A DNA stretch of 64,000 nt from JBBDYH01 sp040901795 (GCA_040901795.1 JBBDYH010000087.1:49938-113937), one strand, 5' to 3'; positions 53,528-62,147 are shown, counted from the first letter of the stretch. The notes: generated from the letters alone by a model not told the origin. Numbers and translations: made by a program.

Positions 53528-54844
53528 ATGCGCGCAACATGCGTGATCGCGTTGCTTGGATGCCTGGCGTCGCTGGCCGCGGCGGCGGAGCAGGAGTTTC
53601 CCTATACCGCCTACGTTGCCAGGCGCGAGGTCGCCGTCCGCAGCGGTCCCGGCCGGAACTACTACGCCACAGACAAACTGCCGGCTGGCGACGAGGTCGA
53701 GGTCTACCGTCACGAGGACGACTGGTGCGCCATCCGGCCGCCGCTCGGCAGCTTCAGTTGGGTGAAGTCCGATGACGTGCGGATCGGCCGCGACGGCATC
53801 GGCATCGTGCTCGCCGAGGGGGCCGCCTCGCGCATCGGCAGCAACGCCAGCGAGTTCCGCGACGTGATCCAAGTACGGCTCGAACGCGGCGAAGAGGTGG
53901 AAGTTCTCGATGCGGTCCAGGTGAGCAACGACAACGGGGTGGAGTTCTACTGCAAAATCGCGCCCCCGAGCGGGGAATTTCGTTGGGTGCACAAAGACGA
54001 CATCAGTCGCGAGCAGCCGGGGCCGAACCTGCGCGACGACGCCGACCTGGCGGCGCCGGAGGAGCGGGCGTCGCGCATCCCGAACACGGAGCCGGCAGCG
54101 GAAGAACGCGCGGGCGCCTCAGACCGCTGGGGAAGTTGGGTCCGGGCGCGGCGAAGCAGTGGGGACCGTTCGGATGCCCTCGCGGCCGACGCGATTGAGC
54201 ATCGGCCCGCATCGAACCGGAGTCGATCGATCGCGCTGACTTCATCCGACGAGGTCGCGCCGGCGGACAGCGACGTCAAAACTGTTCATCAAAACGAAGC
54301 GGCTCTTAGCGAAGTTGAGCAGATCGACCGCGAACTGTCACGGATTGTTGTCAAGGACTCCTCGCAATGGGACCTGGACGCCGTTCGCCGACGAGCGGAC
54401 GACGCATTGGCCCAAGCGACGAATGTAGCTGACCGCCGTAAGCTTGGCGACCTGCAAGACCGGATCGCCCGGTTCGACGATATCCGCAAACGGAGCGTGA
54501 CACTTCACGGGGGCGAGTCTCTCCGAAATTCGCAATCGCACCCCGCAGAAACGCAACCACGTGCGTCTACCGAAAGCGATCTTGCACGGTACGACGGCAT
54601 CGGCAAGCTAACGCCGGTCGTCTCGCAACGGCCGGGGGCGCCCCGCTATGCGCTCGTGAATCGTGCCAATGAAGTTGTGACGTTCGTGTCTCCCGCCCCC
54701 GGCGTCAACTTGCGGTCGTTCGAGGGCGAGTATGTTGGCATCTCGGGACAGCGCGGCTACATGCCCGAGCTCAAAAAACCGCACGTGACCGCCCTTCGCG
54801 TGAACCCCTTGGAAAACGCGCCGTCACGCGTCGCCCGGCGGTGA
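53528..54844 (+). CDS. SH3-domain protein, with a family A element in the coding sequence
   Basis: The 438-residue exported protein has a signal peptide (TCVIALLGCLASLAAA). Two bacterial SH3-type domains follow (about 25-80 and 90-160: REVAVRSGPGRNYYATDKLPAGDEVEV, DRE-like and FRWVHKDDIS). A long, poorly conserved, Ser-rich linker leads to a last folded region. At about residues 327-345 the palindrome of family A (opposite orientation, degenerate) reads HGGESLRNSQSHPAETQPR in frame. The stop is followed at once by family B repeat 54847. Confidence 0.86.
   Translation: MRATCVIALLGCLASLAAAAEQEFPYTAYVARREVAVRSGPGRNYYATDKLPAGDEVEVYRHEDDWCAIRPPLGSFSWVKSDDVRIGRDGIGIVLAEGAASRIGSNASEFRDVIQVRLERGEEVEVLDAVQVSNDNGVEFYCKIAPPSGEFRWVHKDDISREQPGPNLRDDADLAAPEERASRIPNTEPAAEERAGASDRWGSWVRARRSSGDRSDALAADAIEHRPASNRSRSIALTSSDEVAPADSDVKTVHQNEAALSEVEQIDRELSRIVVKDSSQWDLDAVRRRADDALAQATNVADRRKLGDLQDRIARFDDIRKRSVTLHGGESLRNSQSHPAETQPRASTESDLARYDGIGKLTPVVSQRPGAPRYALVNRANEVVTFVSPAPGVNLRSFEGEYVGISGQRGYMPELKKPHVTALRVNPLENAPSRVARR
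54506..54563 (-). repeat. Degenerate family A element inside the SH3 gene
   Basis: CGAGTCTCTCCGA matches the reverse complement of the A element; the right end CAACCACGTG matches its arm. Several bases differ from the RAYT-flanking copies. Confidence 0.75.
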
Positions 54845-54846
54845 TG

Positions 54847-54967
54847 CTATGGAGTGCGACGACTCGTCGTCGCTTTCTTTTTCAATGTGCCCTTTTAAGC
54901 CAGACGGCTTTGCGCGCCGCGGCGGCCGTTTGAAATCCAAAGCGATGACGAGTCATCGCACTCCAAA
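54847..54967. repeat. Palindromic element family B between convergent genes
   Basis: The left arm CTATGGAGTGCGACGACTCG is mirrored by GATGACGAGTCATCGCACTC, with TTTCAA/TTTGAAATCCAAAGC in the middle. It lies two bases after the SH3 stop and contains the antisense HEAT-gene stop (54953-54955). Confidence 0.85.
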
Positions 54968-56284
54968 GGCCGCCGCACGGGCCTGCTCACGCACGCGCGG
55001 ATCGGAGTCGCTGATCGCCGCTTGACGCACGCGTTTCTTCAGCTCAGGATCGCTGCTGGTGGCCAACAGCGAAATCGCCGCACGCCGCACCTCGGCATCG
55101 CGATCGTGGCTCAACCACAACAGCCAGCCGCGCGTATCGACCGATCCAACGAGCGGCAGCGCCTCGACTACCTCTTTGCGTACCCGCGGATCGGAATCAA
55201 CAGCGCCGAGGGCGAGACTGAGTTGCCTTTCGTCAACACCGAGCCGCTTTAACTCGTCCCTGGCTGCTTTAACGGCAGTTGCCTCGTTTCCGCGCACACG
55301 CTTCGCCAAATCGAGCAACTGCGTGTGTTGGGCCGGGGGCGTCACCGCGGGCTCGCTACGCACCGGCTCTGAGGATGGCCATACTCCGCTGACTGTTTGC
55401 ACAGTGTCCGCTGTCAGAACCACCGTGCCAACGTCATCCGCTATGAATTGACTCGGCGGGACAGCCGTAAGGGGATTGGCGCTTGCAACCATGTTGTCGT
55501 GTTCCGTAGTCTTCGCCGCCGCAGTCGTCGCCGGCGCGAGTGCTTCTCGCTCGGCATGCCGCAATGGCCTGGCTTCAGCGACGAGTTGCGCCGGCAGCCG
55601 TAACGGTTTACTTTGCGCAGGAATCATCGGCAAACCGCCGCCTGCAAGTGGTGCAAGGTCGATCGCAGGCTCGTCACTTGTTTTGCCGTACCTTCCTACC
55701 GCGTGGTCCGCCTTATTCAAGTCCGTTGCAAGCGTACGGAGATCGATACGATCGCGTTGCCGCATCCGCTCTTCAGCTCGGGCCGCGAATACGACGTGGC
55801 AGTCGCGGAGCCGGTTGTCGTCGCCACGCGCCGCATTCCGCGGCAGCGCGACGATGCGTTCGGCGAGTTCGGCCGCCAGCGAAAGCGCGTCACCCCCGAA
55901 ATGCGGCGAGCAGGTCGCCAGCAACTGAGTCAACCTATCGAGTGTCGCCGCGGCATCTTCGGCAGATGCCGTACCGGCACGGTCGATCTCTTCATGCAAT
56001 ACGCGAAATGCAGCCGTCCGCAAGGCGCTGCGCTCGGCGCCAAGCGACTCGACAACCACGGCGAGCCCCGCAGGTGCCTGCGCGACAAGCGCCCGCAAGC
56101 GTGGCTCCAGTTCTGAGTCGGCAAGCTGCGAAAGTACAACCGTTTCGCTGACGGTCGCCCGCTCGAGCTCGAAAATCGCAAACGAGACCAAGCTCGCCAT
56201 GACCGCGGCCACTGCTAGCATCGTGCCGCGCCGACCGCTCCGGCGAGAACTCGACGGTTTCCCTGTTGCGCCTCGCTTCGCCAT
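54953..56284 (-). CDS. Membrane-anchored HEAT-repeat protein
   Basis: The 443-residue protein has one N-terminal membrane helix (GTMLAVAAVMASLVSFAIF, about 20-38), a helical middle and a C-terminal HEAT/PBS-lyase-type repeat block (about 370-440: VDSDPRVRKEVVEALPLVGS, HDRDAEVRRAAISLLATSS, SDSDPRVREQARAAAFG). The last three residues and the stop are inside repeat B. ATG at 56284 has a GAAGGGCG site. It may be a scaffold; no partner known. Confidence 0.82.
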   Translation of the reverse strand: MAKRGATGKPSSSRRSGRRGTMLAVAAVMASLVSFAIFELERATVSETVVLSQLADSELEPRLRALVAQAPAGLAVVVESLGAERSALRTAAFRVLHEEIDRAGTASAEDAAATLDRLTQLLATCSPHFGGDALSLAAELAERIVALPRNAARGDDNRLRDCHVVFAARAEERMRQRDRIDLRTLATDLNKADHAVGRYGKTSDEPAIDLAPLAGGGLPMIPAQSKPLRLPAQLVAEARPLRHAEREALAPATTAAAKTTEHDNMVASANPLTAVPPSQFIADDVGTVVLTADTVQTVSGVWPSSEPVRSEPAVTPPAQHTQLLDLAKRVRGNEATAVKAARDELKRLGVDERQLSLALGAVDSDPRVRKEVVEALPLVGSVDTRGWLLWLSHDRDAEVRRAAISLLATSSDPELKKRVRQAAISDSDPRVREQARAAAFGVR

Positions 56285-56497
56285 GTTCACGCCCTTCCGC
56301 GCTAGAGCCCTCCCGCGCGGCGGGATTGTGAACGTCGGCGGCAAATCCAACAAGGTCACTTCGGCTAAGCGTTTACGTCGTGGCGGCTGCCGCTGTCCGC
56401 AACAGCCAGAAATTCCCTCAGACCGCTTGTGGATCGCAGCCGAATTATCCTTAGGGCCGCCGCAATCGGCAAAGTTCCACAGGCGGTAAGGGGGAAT

Positions 56498-57394
56498 ATG
56501 CGCGCCGTGTTATGCAACACTCCAAGGGTCGGCCGGCCAAGATCGCAAACGGCGCGGCGGATACTTTTAATGGCGATCGCGATTTTCGCCGCGGCTTCTG
56601 GGGCGCGTGCAGCCGACGATCCGCGCACTAAGGCCAACACCAGCCGTGCGGCCCGCGAAGAAGCTCTGCGCGCGATCCCCTTCAATCGGCTTACGGCCGA
56701 GGCGCGCGCCAAAGCCACGGACGTCATCCAAGATCTCAGCCTCTATCGCAGGTTGCCGACCAGGTCGATCGACTGCGACCCCGAGCTGTATGCGTTTCTC
56801 GTGCGCCATCCCGAGGTCGTGGTCAACATTTGGCGCGTCATGGGCATTACGCAGATGCAGCTCGACCGCGTCGACGCGACGAATTACAAGGTGGCCGATG
56901 GTCAGGGGACTAAAGGGCGCATGGAGTACCTCTATTCCTCAGCCGGCGTGAACGTGATTTACTCCCAAGGGACTTACGACGGGCCGTTATATCCCCGCAC
57001 GGTGCGCGGCAAGTGCCTGATCCTGCTGCGCACCAGCCACCGTCGCGAACCAAACGGACGATATACCGTCGTGGGCCAACTCGACACGTTCCTGGCCGTC
57101 GACAACCTGGGCGTCGAAGTGCTCGCCAAGACTTTCCAGCCCTTAATCGGTAAGGCCGCCGATCACAACTTCACCGAGACGGCCAATTTCGTGGCCAATC
57201 TCTCGCACACGTCGGAGACGAACGAATCGGGCATGCTGCGGTTGGGACGAAAGCTGACTGACATCGATATCAAAACGCGCGAGCGTTTCCTCGAGCTGGT
57301 TTCGGCAGTTCCCCAGAAATACGCTGCGACCAAATTGGAAGCCGTTTCCCCTCCGGAGCTCGTCCGTGCGGCGACGCAAGCCGGCGCACAGTAG
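56498..57394 (+). CDS. Exported protein of unknown function (298 aa)
   Basis: The protein has a signal peptide (RRILLMAIAIFAAASGARA) and then a folded domain (IPFNRLTAEARAKATDVIQDLSLYRRLPTRSIDCDPELYAFLVRHPEVVVNIW...). It has conserved-looking blocks GQGTKGRMEYLYSS and GKCLILLRTSHRREPNGRY. I do not recognise the family. ATG at 56498 has AGGGGGA; the frame is open farther upstream but antisense to nothing useful. It is followed by the A/RAYT unit. Confidence 0.75.
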   Translation: MRAVLCNTPRVGRPRSQTARRILLMAIAIFAAASGARAADDPRTKANTSRAAREEALRAIPFNRLTAEARAKATDVIQDLSLYRRLPTRSIDCDPELYAFLVRHPEVVVNIWRVMGITQMQLDRVDATNYKVADGQGTKGRMEYLYSSAGVNVIYSQGTYDGPLYPRTVRGKCLILLRTSHRREPNGRYTVVGQLDTFLAVDNLGVEVLAKTFQPLIGKAADHNFTETANFVANLSHTSETNESGMLRLGRKLTDIDIKTRERFLELVSAVPQKYAATKLEAVSPPELVRAATQAGAQ

Positions 57395-57401
57395 TGACAG
57401 T

Positions 57402-57461
57402 CCACGTGGTCGCGTCTCTCCGAGACGCGAATGCGAGTCTCGAAGAGACTCGCCCGCCTGC
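57402..57461 (+). repeat. Family A palindrome, downstream flank of the RAYT gene
   Basis: CCACGTGG then TCTCTCCGAGACGCG, with the right arm GAGTCTCGAAGAGAC and a decayed end CGCCCGCCTG. Directly adjacent to the RAYT stop at 57465. Confidence 0.9.
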
Positions 57462-57464
57462 CGC

Positions 57465-58121
57465 TCAACCCATTGTCTTCGTATACCACCGATACGTTCC
57501 CGCTGCTAAGCCCGCCTTGCGCGGATTGTCTGCGATATATCGGCGGTAATGCTCAAATTGCTCCGGACTGCGAACCAGATGATCGAACTGTTCAACCTGC
57601 CAGAATTCGCCTCCTATGCCGAGCGCCGCGTTAATTCGACGGCCCGTATATCGCTTCCATAACGTGCACTGTGAAATGAGCATCCCTTCGTCTCGGAATG
57701 CGGCTAACAAGTGAACATGATTGGGCATGACCACTGCGTCGGTGAGCACATATCGATCACCGTCGAAATGCAGTAGGCTCTCTTCGACAATTTGCGACAG
57801 TTCAGGCCTTGCCAAAACGCAAGCGCCGGCACCGTGGTCCAACTGTTGATCCCACGCGGTAAAGAGCGACCACTGCATTCTGCCTCGATCGCGTGCCGGA
57901 AGTCTTGTTATCTCGCGCTTCCAGTCACCGTGCGGATCTAAATCGAATCGTTGCAACAGCGAGGCTCGTTCTTCGGTGATCCGTTGCTGCGCGGCGGTCG
58001 GCAACGAATCGACCGTGCGCCAGGTAATGAAACAGACCGTTCCCGCCTGCGCCCAATGCGGCAGCGACTTCCATGCAATTGTTAGGTCTTGTTCGGGATC
58101 GAAGAATTGGATTACGCGCAT
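57465..58121 (-). CDS. REP-associated tyrosine transposase (RAYT, Y1 family)
   Basis: The 218-residue protein belongs to the IS200/IS605-like Y1 family. The HUH metal motif is MPNHVHLL (H135, H137) and the single catalytic tyrosine is in HYRRYIADNPRKAGL (Y195 best, Y192 adjacent). RAYTs process the REP palindromes of their host rather than moving whole insertion sequences. Here family A copies lie just outside both ends (57402-57461 and 58160-58219), in the same orientation. The ATG at 58121 begins the family-like MRVIQFFDPEQD. No strong ribosome site. Confidence 0.93.
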   Translation of the reverse strand: MRVIQFFDPEQDLTIAWKSLPHWAQAGTVCFITWRTVDSLPTAAQQRITEERASLLQRFDLDPHGDWKREITRLPARDRGRMQWSLFTAWDQQLDHGAGACVLARPELSQIVEESLLHFDGDRYVLTDAVVMPNHVHLLAAFRDEGMLISQCTLWKRYTGRRINAALGIGGEFWQVEQFDHLVRSPEQFEHYRRYIADNPRKAGLAAGTYRWYTKTMG

Positions 58122-58159
58122 GCCAATTATCGTAGCGGAATGAGGCTTCCAGTAAAGCA

Positions 58160-58219
58160 CCACGTGGTCGCGTCTCTCCGAGACGCGAATGCGAGTCTCG
58201 GAGAGACTCGCCCACGTGG
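58160..58219 (+). repeat. Family A palindrome, intact 60-nt copy upstream of RAYT
   Basis: CCACGTGG at both ends, core TCTCTCCGAGA/TCTCGGAGAGA with centre GCGAATGCG. It is 60 bases, a whole number of codons, and ends three bases before the stop of the minus-strand dehydratase. Confidence 0.95.
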
Positions 58220-58221
58220 GC

Positions 58222-59517
58222 CTACCAATCCACCACCGAGCCGTCGTCCAGGTCATACGTCTCGCGATTGCGCCATTCGTGGCCGATCTTGTCCGCCATC
58301 GCATCATCATCCAACTCGATGCCCAACCCCGGTCCGCGCGGCAGATCGACGTACCCATCCACCACGCGAAACGGTTGTTTAATGTACCCGGCGCCAAGAC
58401 TGACTTGTTCCTGACAAAGGAAATTGGGAATTGACGCCGCAAGCTGTAACCCGGCTGCCAGTGAAATTGGTCCCAGCGGGTTGTGTGGCGCAATTGCGGC
58501 GTAATACGCCTCAGCCATGCCGGCAATCAGCCGGACTTCGGTGATGCCCCCCGCATGGCAAAGATCCGGCTGCAGGATCGTCGCCGCCCCCTTCTCTAGG
58601 ATCTCGCGGAAACCCCACTTGGTGAAAACTCGTTCGCCGGTGGCAATCGGCAAGTGCGTTCCCCGCGCAATCTCGGCCATCACTTCCACATTCTGGCACT
58701 GCACCGGCTCCTCGACGAACATCGGCTGATACGGCTCGATGGCCTTGATCAGCAGCTTCGCGGTCTGCGGGCTGATGGCGCCGTGAAAGTCGATGCCGAT
58801 GTCGCACTCGTCACCGGCCGCCTCGCGCAGTGCCGCAAAGCGGTCGGCTACTTTTTTAACAAAACCCGGCGTTTCGACGATTCGCGCCGGGCGCTCCTTG
58901 AACGGGCCCGTCTTGAAAGCAGTAAACCCCTCTTGCTTGCGCCGCCGCAGGTCTTCCGGCGTGCGCGCATGTGCGTACACGCGCATCCGCGTTCGCGTCG
59001 GTCCGCCGAGCAGCTCATACACGGGAACGCCGAGCGCTTTCCCCTTGATGTCCCACAGGGCCATATCGACGCCGCTGATGGCGCTCGTCAGCACCGGCCC
59101 GCCGCGATAGAACGCGTGACGGTACATCGCCTGCCAATGGTGGACAACCGCGCGCGGGTCTTTGCCCACCAGGTATTCCGCGAGCTCTTTGATAGCGGTC
59201 GCGCAGGTTTCCGCGCGGCCTTCGACGATCGGCTCGCCCAGCCCGACGATCCCGGCGTCGGTGTGGACCTTGAGGAACAACCAGCGCGGCTTGACCATGA
59301 TCGTCTCCAGCCGCGTGATCGTCAGTTTTTCACCGGCGCCGACAAGTTGCCTCGCGCGCTCGCGCCCTTTCCGGCCCTCGCCAGGATCGGGGGGCGACCG
59401 TTTGGGCTGTTGAGCGATGCCCGCAGGCAAGCAGTAGACGGCAGCCGCGCCCCCGGCGCCCAACAGCGAGAGTAGAAACGAGCGACGGTGTTTGCCAACG
59501 AAGGAAGTGGTTCCCAT
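58222..59517 (-). CDS. Enolase-superfamily (galactonate-dehydratase-like) protein
   Basis: The 431-residue protein has a Tat-like signal (KHRRSFLLSLLGAGGAAAVYC) and the mandelate-racemase/muconate-lactonizing fold. Metal ligands are in the DFHG region (IDFHGAIS), MFVEEPVQ and IATGERVF; IAPHNPLGP gives the catalytic His. This set matches D-galactonate dehydratase, but the substrate is inferred. A TTTTACCC/AAGGGTAAAACC site precedes the ATG at 59517. The stop lies beside the family A copy at 58160. Confidence 0.9.
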   Translation of the reverse strand: MGTTSFVGKHRRSFLLSLLGAGGAAAVYCLPAGIAQQPKRSPPDPGEGRKGRERARQLVGAGEKLTITRLETIMVKPRWLFLKVHTDAGIVGLGEPIVEGRAETCATAIKELAEYLVGKDPRAVVHHWQAMYRHAFYRGGPVLTSAISGVDMALWDIKGKALGVPVYELLGGPTRTRMRVYAHARTPEDLRRRKQEGFTAFKTGPFKERPARIVETPGFVKKVADRFAALREAAGDECDIGIDFHGAISPQTAKLLIKAIEPYQPMFVEEPVQCQNVEVMAEIARGTHLPIATGERVFTKWGFREILEKGAATILQPDLCHAGGITEVRLIAGMAEAYYAAIAPHNPLGPISLAAGLQLAASIPNFLCQEQVSLGAGYIKQPFRVVDGYVDLPRGPGLGIELDDDAMADKIGHEWRNRETYDLDDGSVVDW

Positions 59518-59546
59518 GGTTTTACCCTTTTCGGAGGAGAGGACTG

Positions 59547-59676
59547 CTATGGAGTGCGATGACTCGTCATCGCTTTGGATTTCACGACGGTCAGATATGG
59601 CACAACGTCAATATCGTGCGCGAACCGGTTTGAAAAAGAAAGCGACGAGTCGCCGCGGCGACCCGCACTCCAAAAG
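59547..59676. repeat. Palindromic element family B between two dehydrogenase-like genes
   Basis: CTATGGAGTGCGATGACTCG at the left matches GACGAGTCGCCGCG and CCCGCACTCCAAA at the right, with the TTGAAAAAGAAAGC/TTTGGATTTCA middle. It starts after the dehydratase start region and ends one base before the stop of the minus-strand gene at 59678. Confidence 0.85.
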
Positions 59677-59677
59677 G

Positions 59678-61120
59678 TTACATCGCTTGCTTGATCTCTT
59701 TCACACGCACCGCCTCGGGTAGCGCCTTGTAATACGGGTCTAGCGGGTAACACCCCGAAGGCAATTCGTTCCGCGGCGCAGTCGTACAGTCGCTGAACGT
59801 TCGGCAGACGCGCTTTCTCTTGAGCTCGCCCCGCTCCAAGCATTCGGCCGGCAGCTCAGGATACGCGAGCACCATCCGACCCAACCCAACGATATCAATC
59901 CATCCTTCGCGCACCACAGCCTGGGCCACGTGCGGCAGGTAATCTTGCAAATACGAATAGCCGCTGCCGACCATCGGCAAGCTGGGTGCCGCCAGTTTGC
60001 ATTGCCGCGCGACGTCGATCTGCCGCACCACGCCGACCAGCGGATCCTCGGGGGGCAAGTACCCGTCGCTGGGCGGAAAGATCGCGGGCCGCTGAATGTG
60101 CGGGTTGTAGTAAGGGCTGCCACAGGAAAGATTGACCATCGCCACGCCGGCCGCTTCCAGTCGCCGCAACAGCTCGATCGGCTCGCTCAAGTCGAACCGC
60201 CGTGGGTCATCCTCCGCAACTCCGAAACCCAGGTCGTAAGGCAACAAGTCCTGGTACGGCAGCGGCTCGCCCACATCGCGGCTAGTTTTGTAGGGGAGCG
60301 TGTCAAAGACGCTCAGTCGGACGGCAACCATCAAACCGGAACATTCGCCTCGAATGCGGTCGATGATCGTGAGCAATAGCCGCATCCGCCCCTCGAAATC
60401 ACCGCCAAACTTTCCCGGCCTGCGCCGAGCACTGAGGAATTCGTGCAACAAGTAGCCGTGGCAGGCTTTGACATCGACAAACTGATAACCCAGCTCGAAC
60501 GCCAGTCGGGCGGCGGCGACGTAGCGATCGATTAGCTGCTCCAGGTCGGCGTCGGTCCAGACCACACGATCGTTGCCGGGGTCGATGCCGAACTTGCCGT
60601 CCAAGAGCGGATGGTGATACGCGATCCTCGGCTCGAGCTGCTTGGTGTGCGGACGGCAGAACCGGCCGGAGTGTGTAAGCTGCAGGCCCACGAGCAGGTC
60701 GTCGTCGCTCCCGAAGCGTTCTCGATGCGCATCACGCAAGGTGTCGAGCAGTTGGCGCAGACCGTCGCGATTCTCCGGCGTGGCCAGCGTCTGATTGGGG
60801 TTGGCCCTGCCATCGGGCTGGACCGCCGAGGCTTCGCCGCCCCAGATGAGCTTCGCGCCGCTGAGGCCAAAGTTTCGCCAGCGACGCAACGTATGCGGCG
60901 AAGGGGTGCCATCCAAGTTGGCGTCCCAGCCTTCCATCGGCTGGATGCACCAGCGATTGCCCACATGAAATCCGGCGATGGAGATTGGCGCGGCCAACGG
61001 TGACTGTTCACCGCCGGTGAGAACGCGATCATCGATTGGCAAGGCGATCCCAAGCTCATTCAGCCGCCGGCGCAGCGCCGCGGTGTCCTTGAACTGGGCA
61101 ACTTTGGGGTAATCACTCAA
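59678..61120 (-). CDS. NADH:flavin oxidoreductase / Old Yellow Enzyme family protein
   Basis: The 480-residue protein has an FMN-binding barrel: PMEGWDANLDGTPSPHTLRRWRNF, VGLQLTHSGRFCRP, FVDVKACHGYLLHEFLS and VGLGRMVLAYPE. An extended C-terminus carries several cysteines (VCRTFSDCTTAP, SGCYP), reminiscent of Fe-S-binding reductases but without a full classical set. The start is a TTG at 61120; an out-of-frame ATG lies upstream. Redox substrate unknown. Confidence 0.88.
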   Translation of the reverse strand: MSDYPKVAQFKDTAALRRRLNELGIALPIDDRVLTGGEQSPLAAPISIAGFHVGNRWCIQPMEGWDANLDGTPSPHTLRRWRNFGLSGAKLIWGGEASAVQPDGRANPNQTLATPENRDGLRQLLDTLRDAHRERFGSDDDLLVGLQLTHSGRFCRPHTKQLEPRIAYHHPLLDGKFGIDPGNDRVVWTDADLEQLIDRYVAAARLAFELGYQFVDVKACHGYLLHEFLSARRRPGKFGGDFEGRMRLLLTIIDRIRGECSGLMVAVRLSVFDTLPYKTSRDVGEPLPYQDLLPYDLGFGVAEDDPRRFDLSEPIELLRRLEAAGVAMVNLSCGSPYYNPHIQRPAIFPPSDGYLPPEDPLVGVVRQIDVARQCKLAAPSLPMVGSGYSYLQDYLPHVAQAVVREGWIDIVGLGRMVLAYPELPAECLERGELKRKRVCRTFSDCTTAPRNELPSGCYPLDPYYKALPEAVRVKEIKQAM

Positions 61121-61208
61121 CGCAGGCGTCAGGCGTCAGAGGCATCAAGTACAGAGATCGGCGAGCGGGGCGACGTAAGTCCCCCGATGACCCCACTGAC
61201 GGACCACA

Positions 61209-61637
61209 CTACTTGCTCGCTCGCTCCGAAGCAACGGCCGCCTCAAGCCGGAGATTCGCGCATGCCGGCGGTTCCGCAATCACATAGTCGCTCACGACCT
61301 GCCCGCCAACGAGGTGTTCCTGGAGGATCCGCTCCAACACGTGGGAGTGGCAAAGCCCATACCAGACGCCGTCGGGATAGACGACGGCAATCGGCCCGGC
61401 GATGCAAATATCGAAGCAAGCCGCCTTCATCCGTATCACACCGCCGCGGCCGGATAGTCCCAGTTCCTTGAGACGTCGCTTGAGATATTTCCAGGCCTCG
61501 CGAGTTTCGCGGCGGCTGGCGCATTTGCCACGGGGATTGCAACAGAGCAGGATCGTCTTCTCCGCCGGCAAGCCGATTTTTCGCGCGCGGCGAGCGGCAC
61601 GGGCGAGCAGCCGGCGTTCTTTGGCGGCGTGATCCAC
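61209..61637 (-). CDS. Thioredoxin-like [2Fe-2S] ferredoxin domain protein
   Basis: The 142-residue protein has the four-plus cysteine pattern of thioredoxin-fold ferredoxins: CCNPRGKC (C32, C33, C39) and CFDIC (C74, C78), between helix and strand pieces AWKYLKRRLKELGLS and GPIAVVYPDGVWYG. The start is a GTG at 61637 with a weak site. It stands alone after the OYE gene. Probably an electron carrier. Confidence 0.88.
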   Translation of the reverse strand: MDHAAKERRLLARAARRARKIGLPAEKTILLCCNPRGKCASRRETREAWKYLKRRLKELGLSGRGGVIRMKAACFDICIAGPIAVVYPDGVWYGLCHSHVLERILQEHLVGGQVVSDYVIAEPPACANLRLEAAVASERASK

Positions 61638-61733
61638 GGCAGGTCAACTTGGAGGCACAATGAGGTTAGGCCCTCATTGTAGCGAACTGCCCGAAGACTC
61701 AACCGCCCTCCGGAAAAAATGAGGCCGTTTGAT

Positions 61734-61803
61734 CTGTAGGGTACGCCCGAAGCTTGCCCGCCGTGGCGGGTGGCGTTCCGGAAGCGCCAACGCACGTGGC
61801 TAC
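61734..61803. repeat. Palindromic element family F, second copy
   Basis: CTGTAGGGTACGCC and GGCGTTCCGGAAGCGCC with a GTGGCTAC end. It shares words and order with 50358-50439. Confidence 0.7.
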
Positions 61804-61817
61804 GTCGACTCGCCCAA

Positions 61818-61843
61818 CGGAACGGCACGGAGGCCGTTCCCAA
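61818..61843. repeat. Short palindrome
   Basis: GGAACGGCACGGAGGCCGTTCC gives a seven-pair stem, with no T-run on either strand. Confidence 0.5.
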
Positions 61844-61865
61844 CAGAAACCACATTCCGAGTCAT

Positions 61866-61903
61866 AAAAAAGAACCGGCCGAAGCGTTTGCTCCGGCCGG
61901 TTC
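61866..61903 (-). terminator. Intrinsic terminator ending the candidate small-RNA unit
   Basis: A perfect ten-pair stem GAACCGGCCG/CGGCCGGTTC (61872-61881 and 61894-61903) is followed on the minus strand by six T (61866-61871). Confidence 0.9.
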
Positions 61904-62112
61904 AAACAGAAGAAAATCGTGGCTGCCCGACGGTGACCCGCTACCAGCGGATCAAGCAGCCCGTCGGCCGCGGTCAAGCCAGCCACCTCTGGTTATCGGT
62001 ACACATATAGGGACCACCTCCTTTCGCAAAAGACCCCTTTGGACTGCCCACCAGTTGGGCCATCCGCCGGCACTAGTCCGATCGGGCCACGTTAGCCCAA
62101 TCCCAAGCGATC
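61866..62112 (-). ncRNA. Candidate small structured RNA with a short leader ORF
   Basis: On the minus strand this unit has a promoter-like box pair, a strong AGGAGGTG, an ATG at 62006 and a ten-codon frame (MCTDNQRWLA) ending TGA at 61974. A nested hairpin follows (CCGACGG...CCGTCGG around CCGCTGGTAGCGG), then the intrinsic terminator. The size would be about 245 nt. It could be an independent sRNA, or an attenuated leader in front of the 61637 ferredoxin gene. I do not match it to a known RNA family. Confidence 0.45.
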
Positions 62113-62119
62113 CAATCGT

Positions 62120-62147
62120 ATTATTCTTCAACTATCGCCGCGGTCAA
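62120..62147 (-). promoter_or_regulatory. Sigma-70-like promoter for the candidate RNA
   Basis: Minus-strand TTGACC (62142-62147) and AATAAT (62120-62125) are separated by 16 bases, each one change from consensus. Transcription would start near 62112. Confidence 0.55.

Noticed and set aside
58654..59475. 273-codon plus-strand frame
   Set aside because: Antisense to the enolase-superfamily gene.
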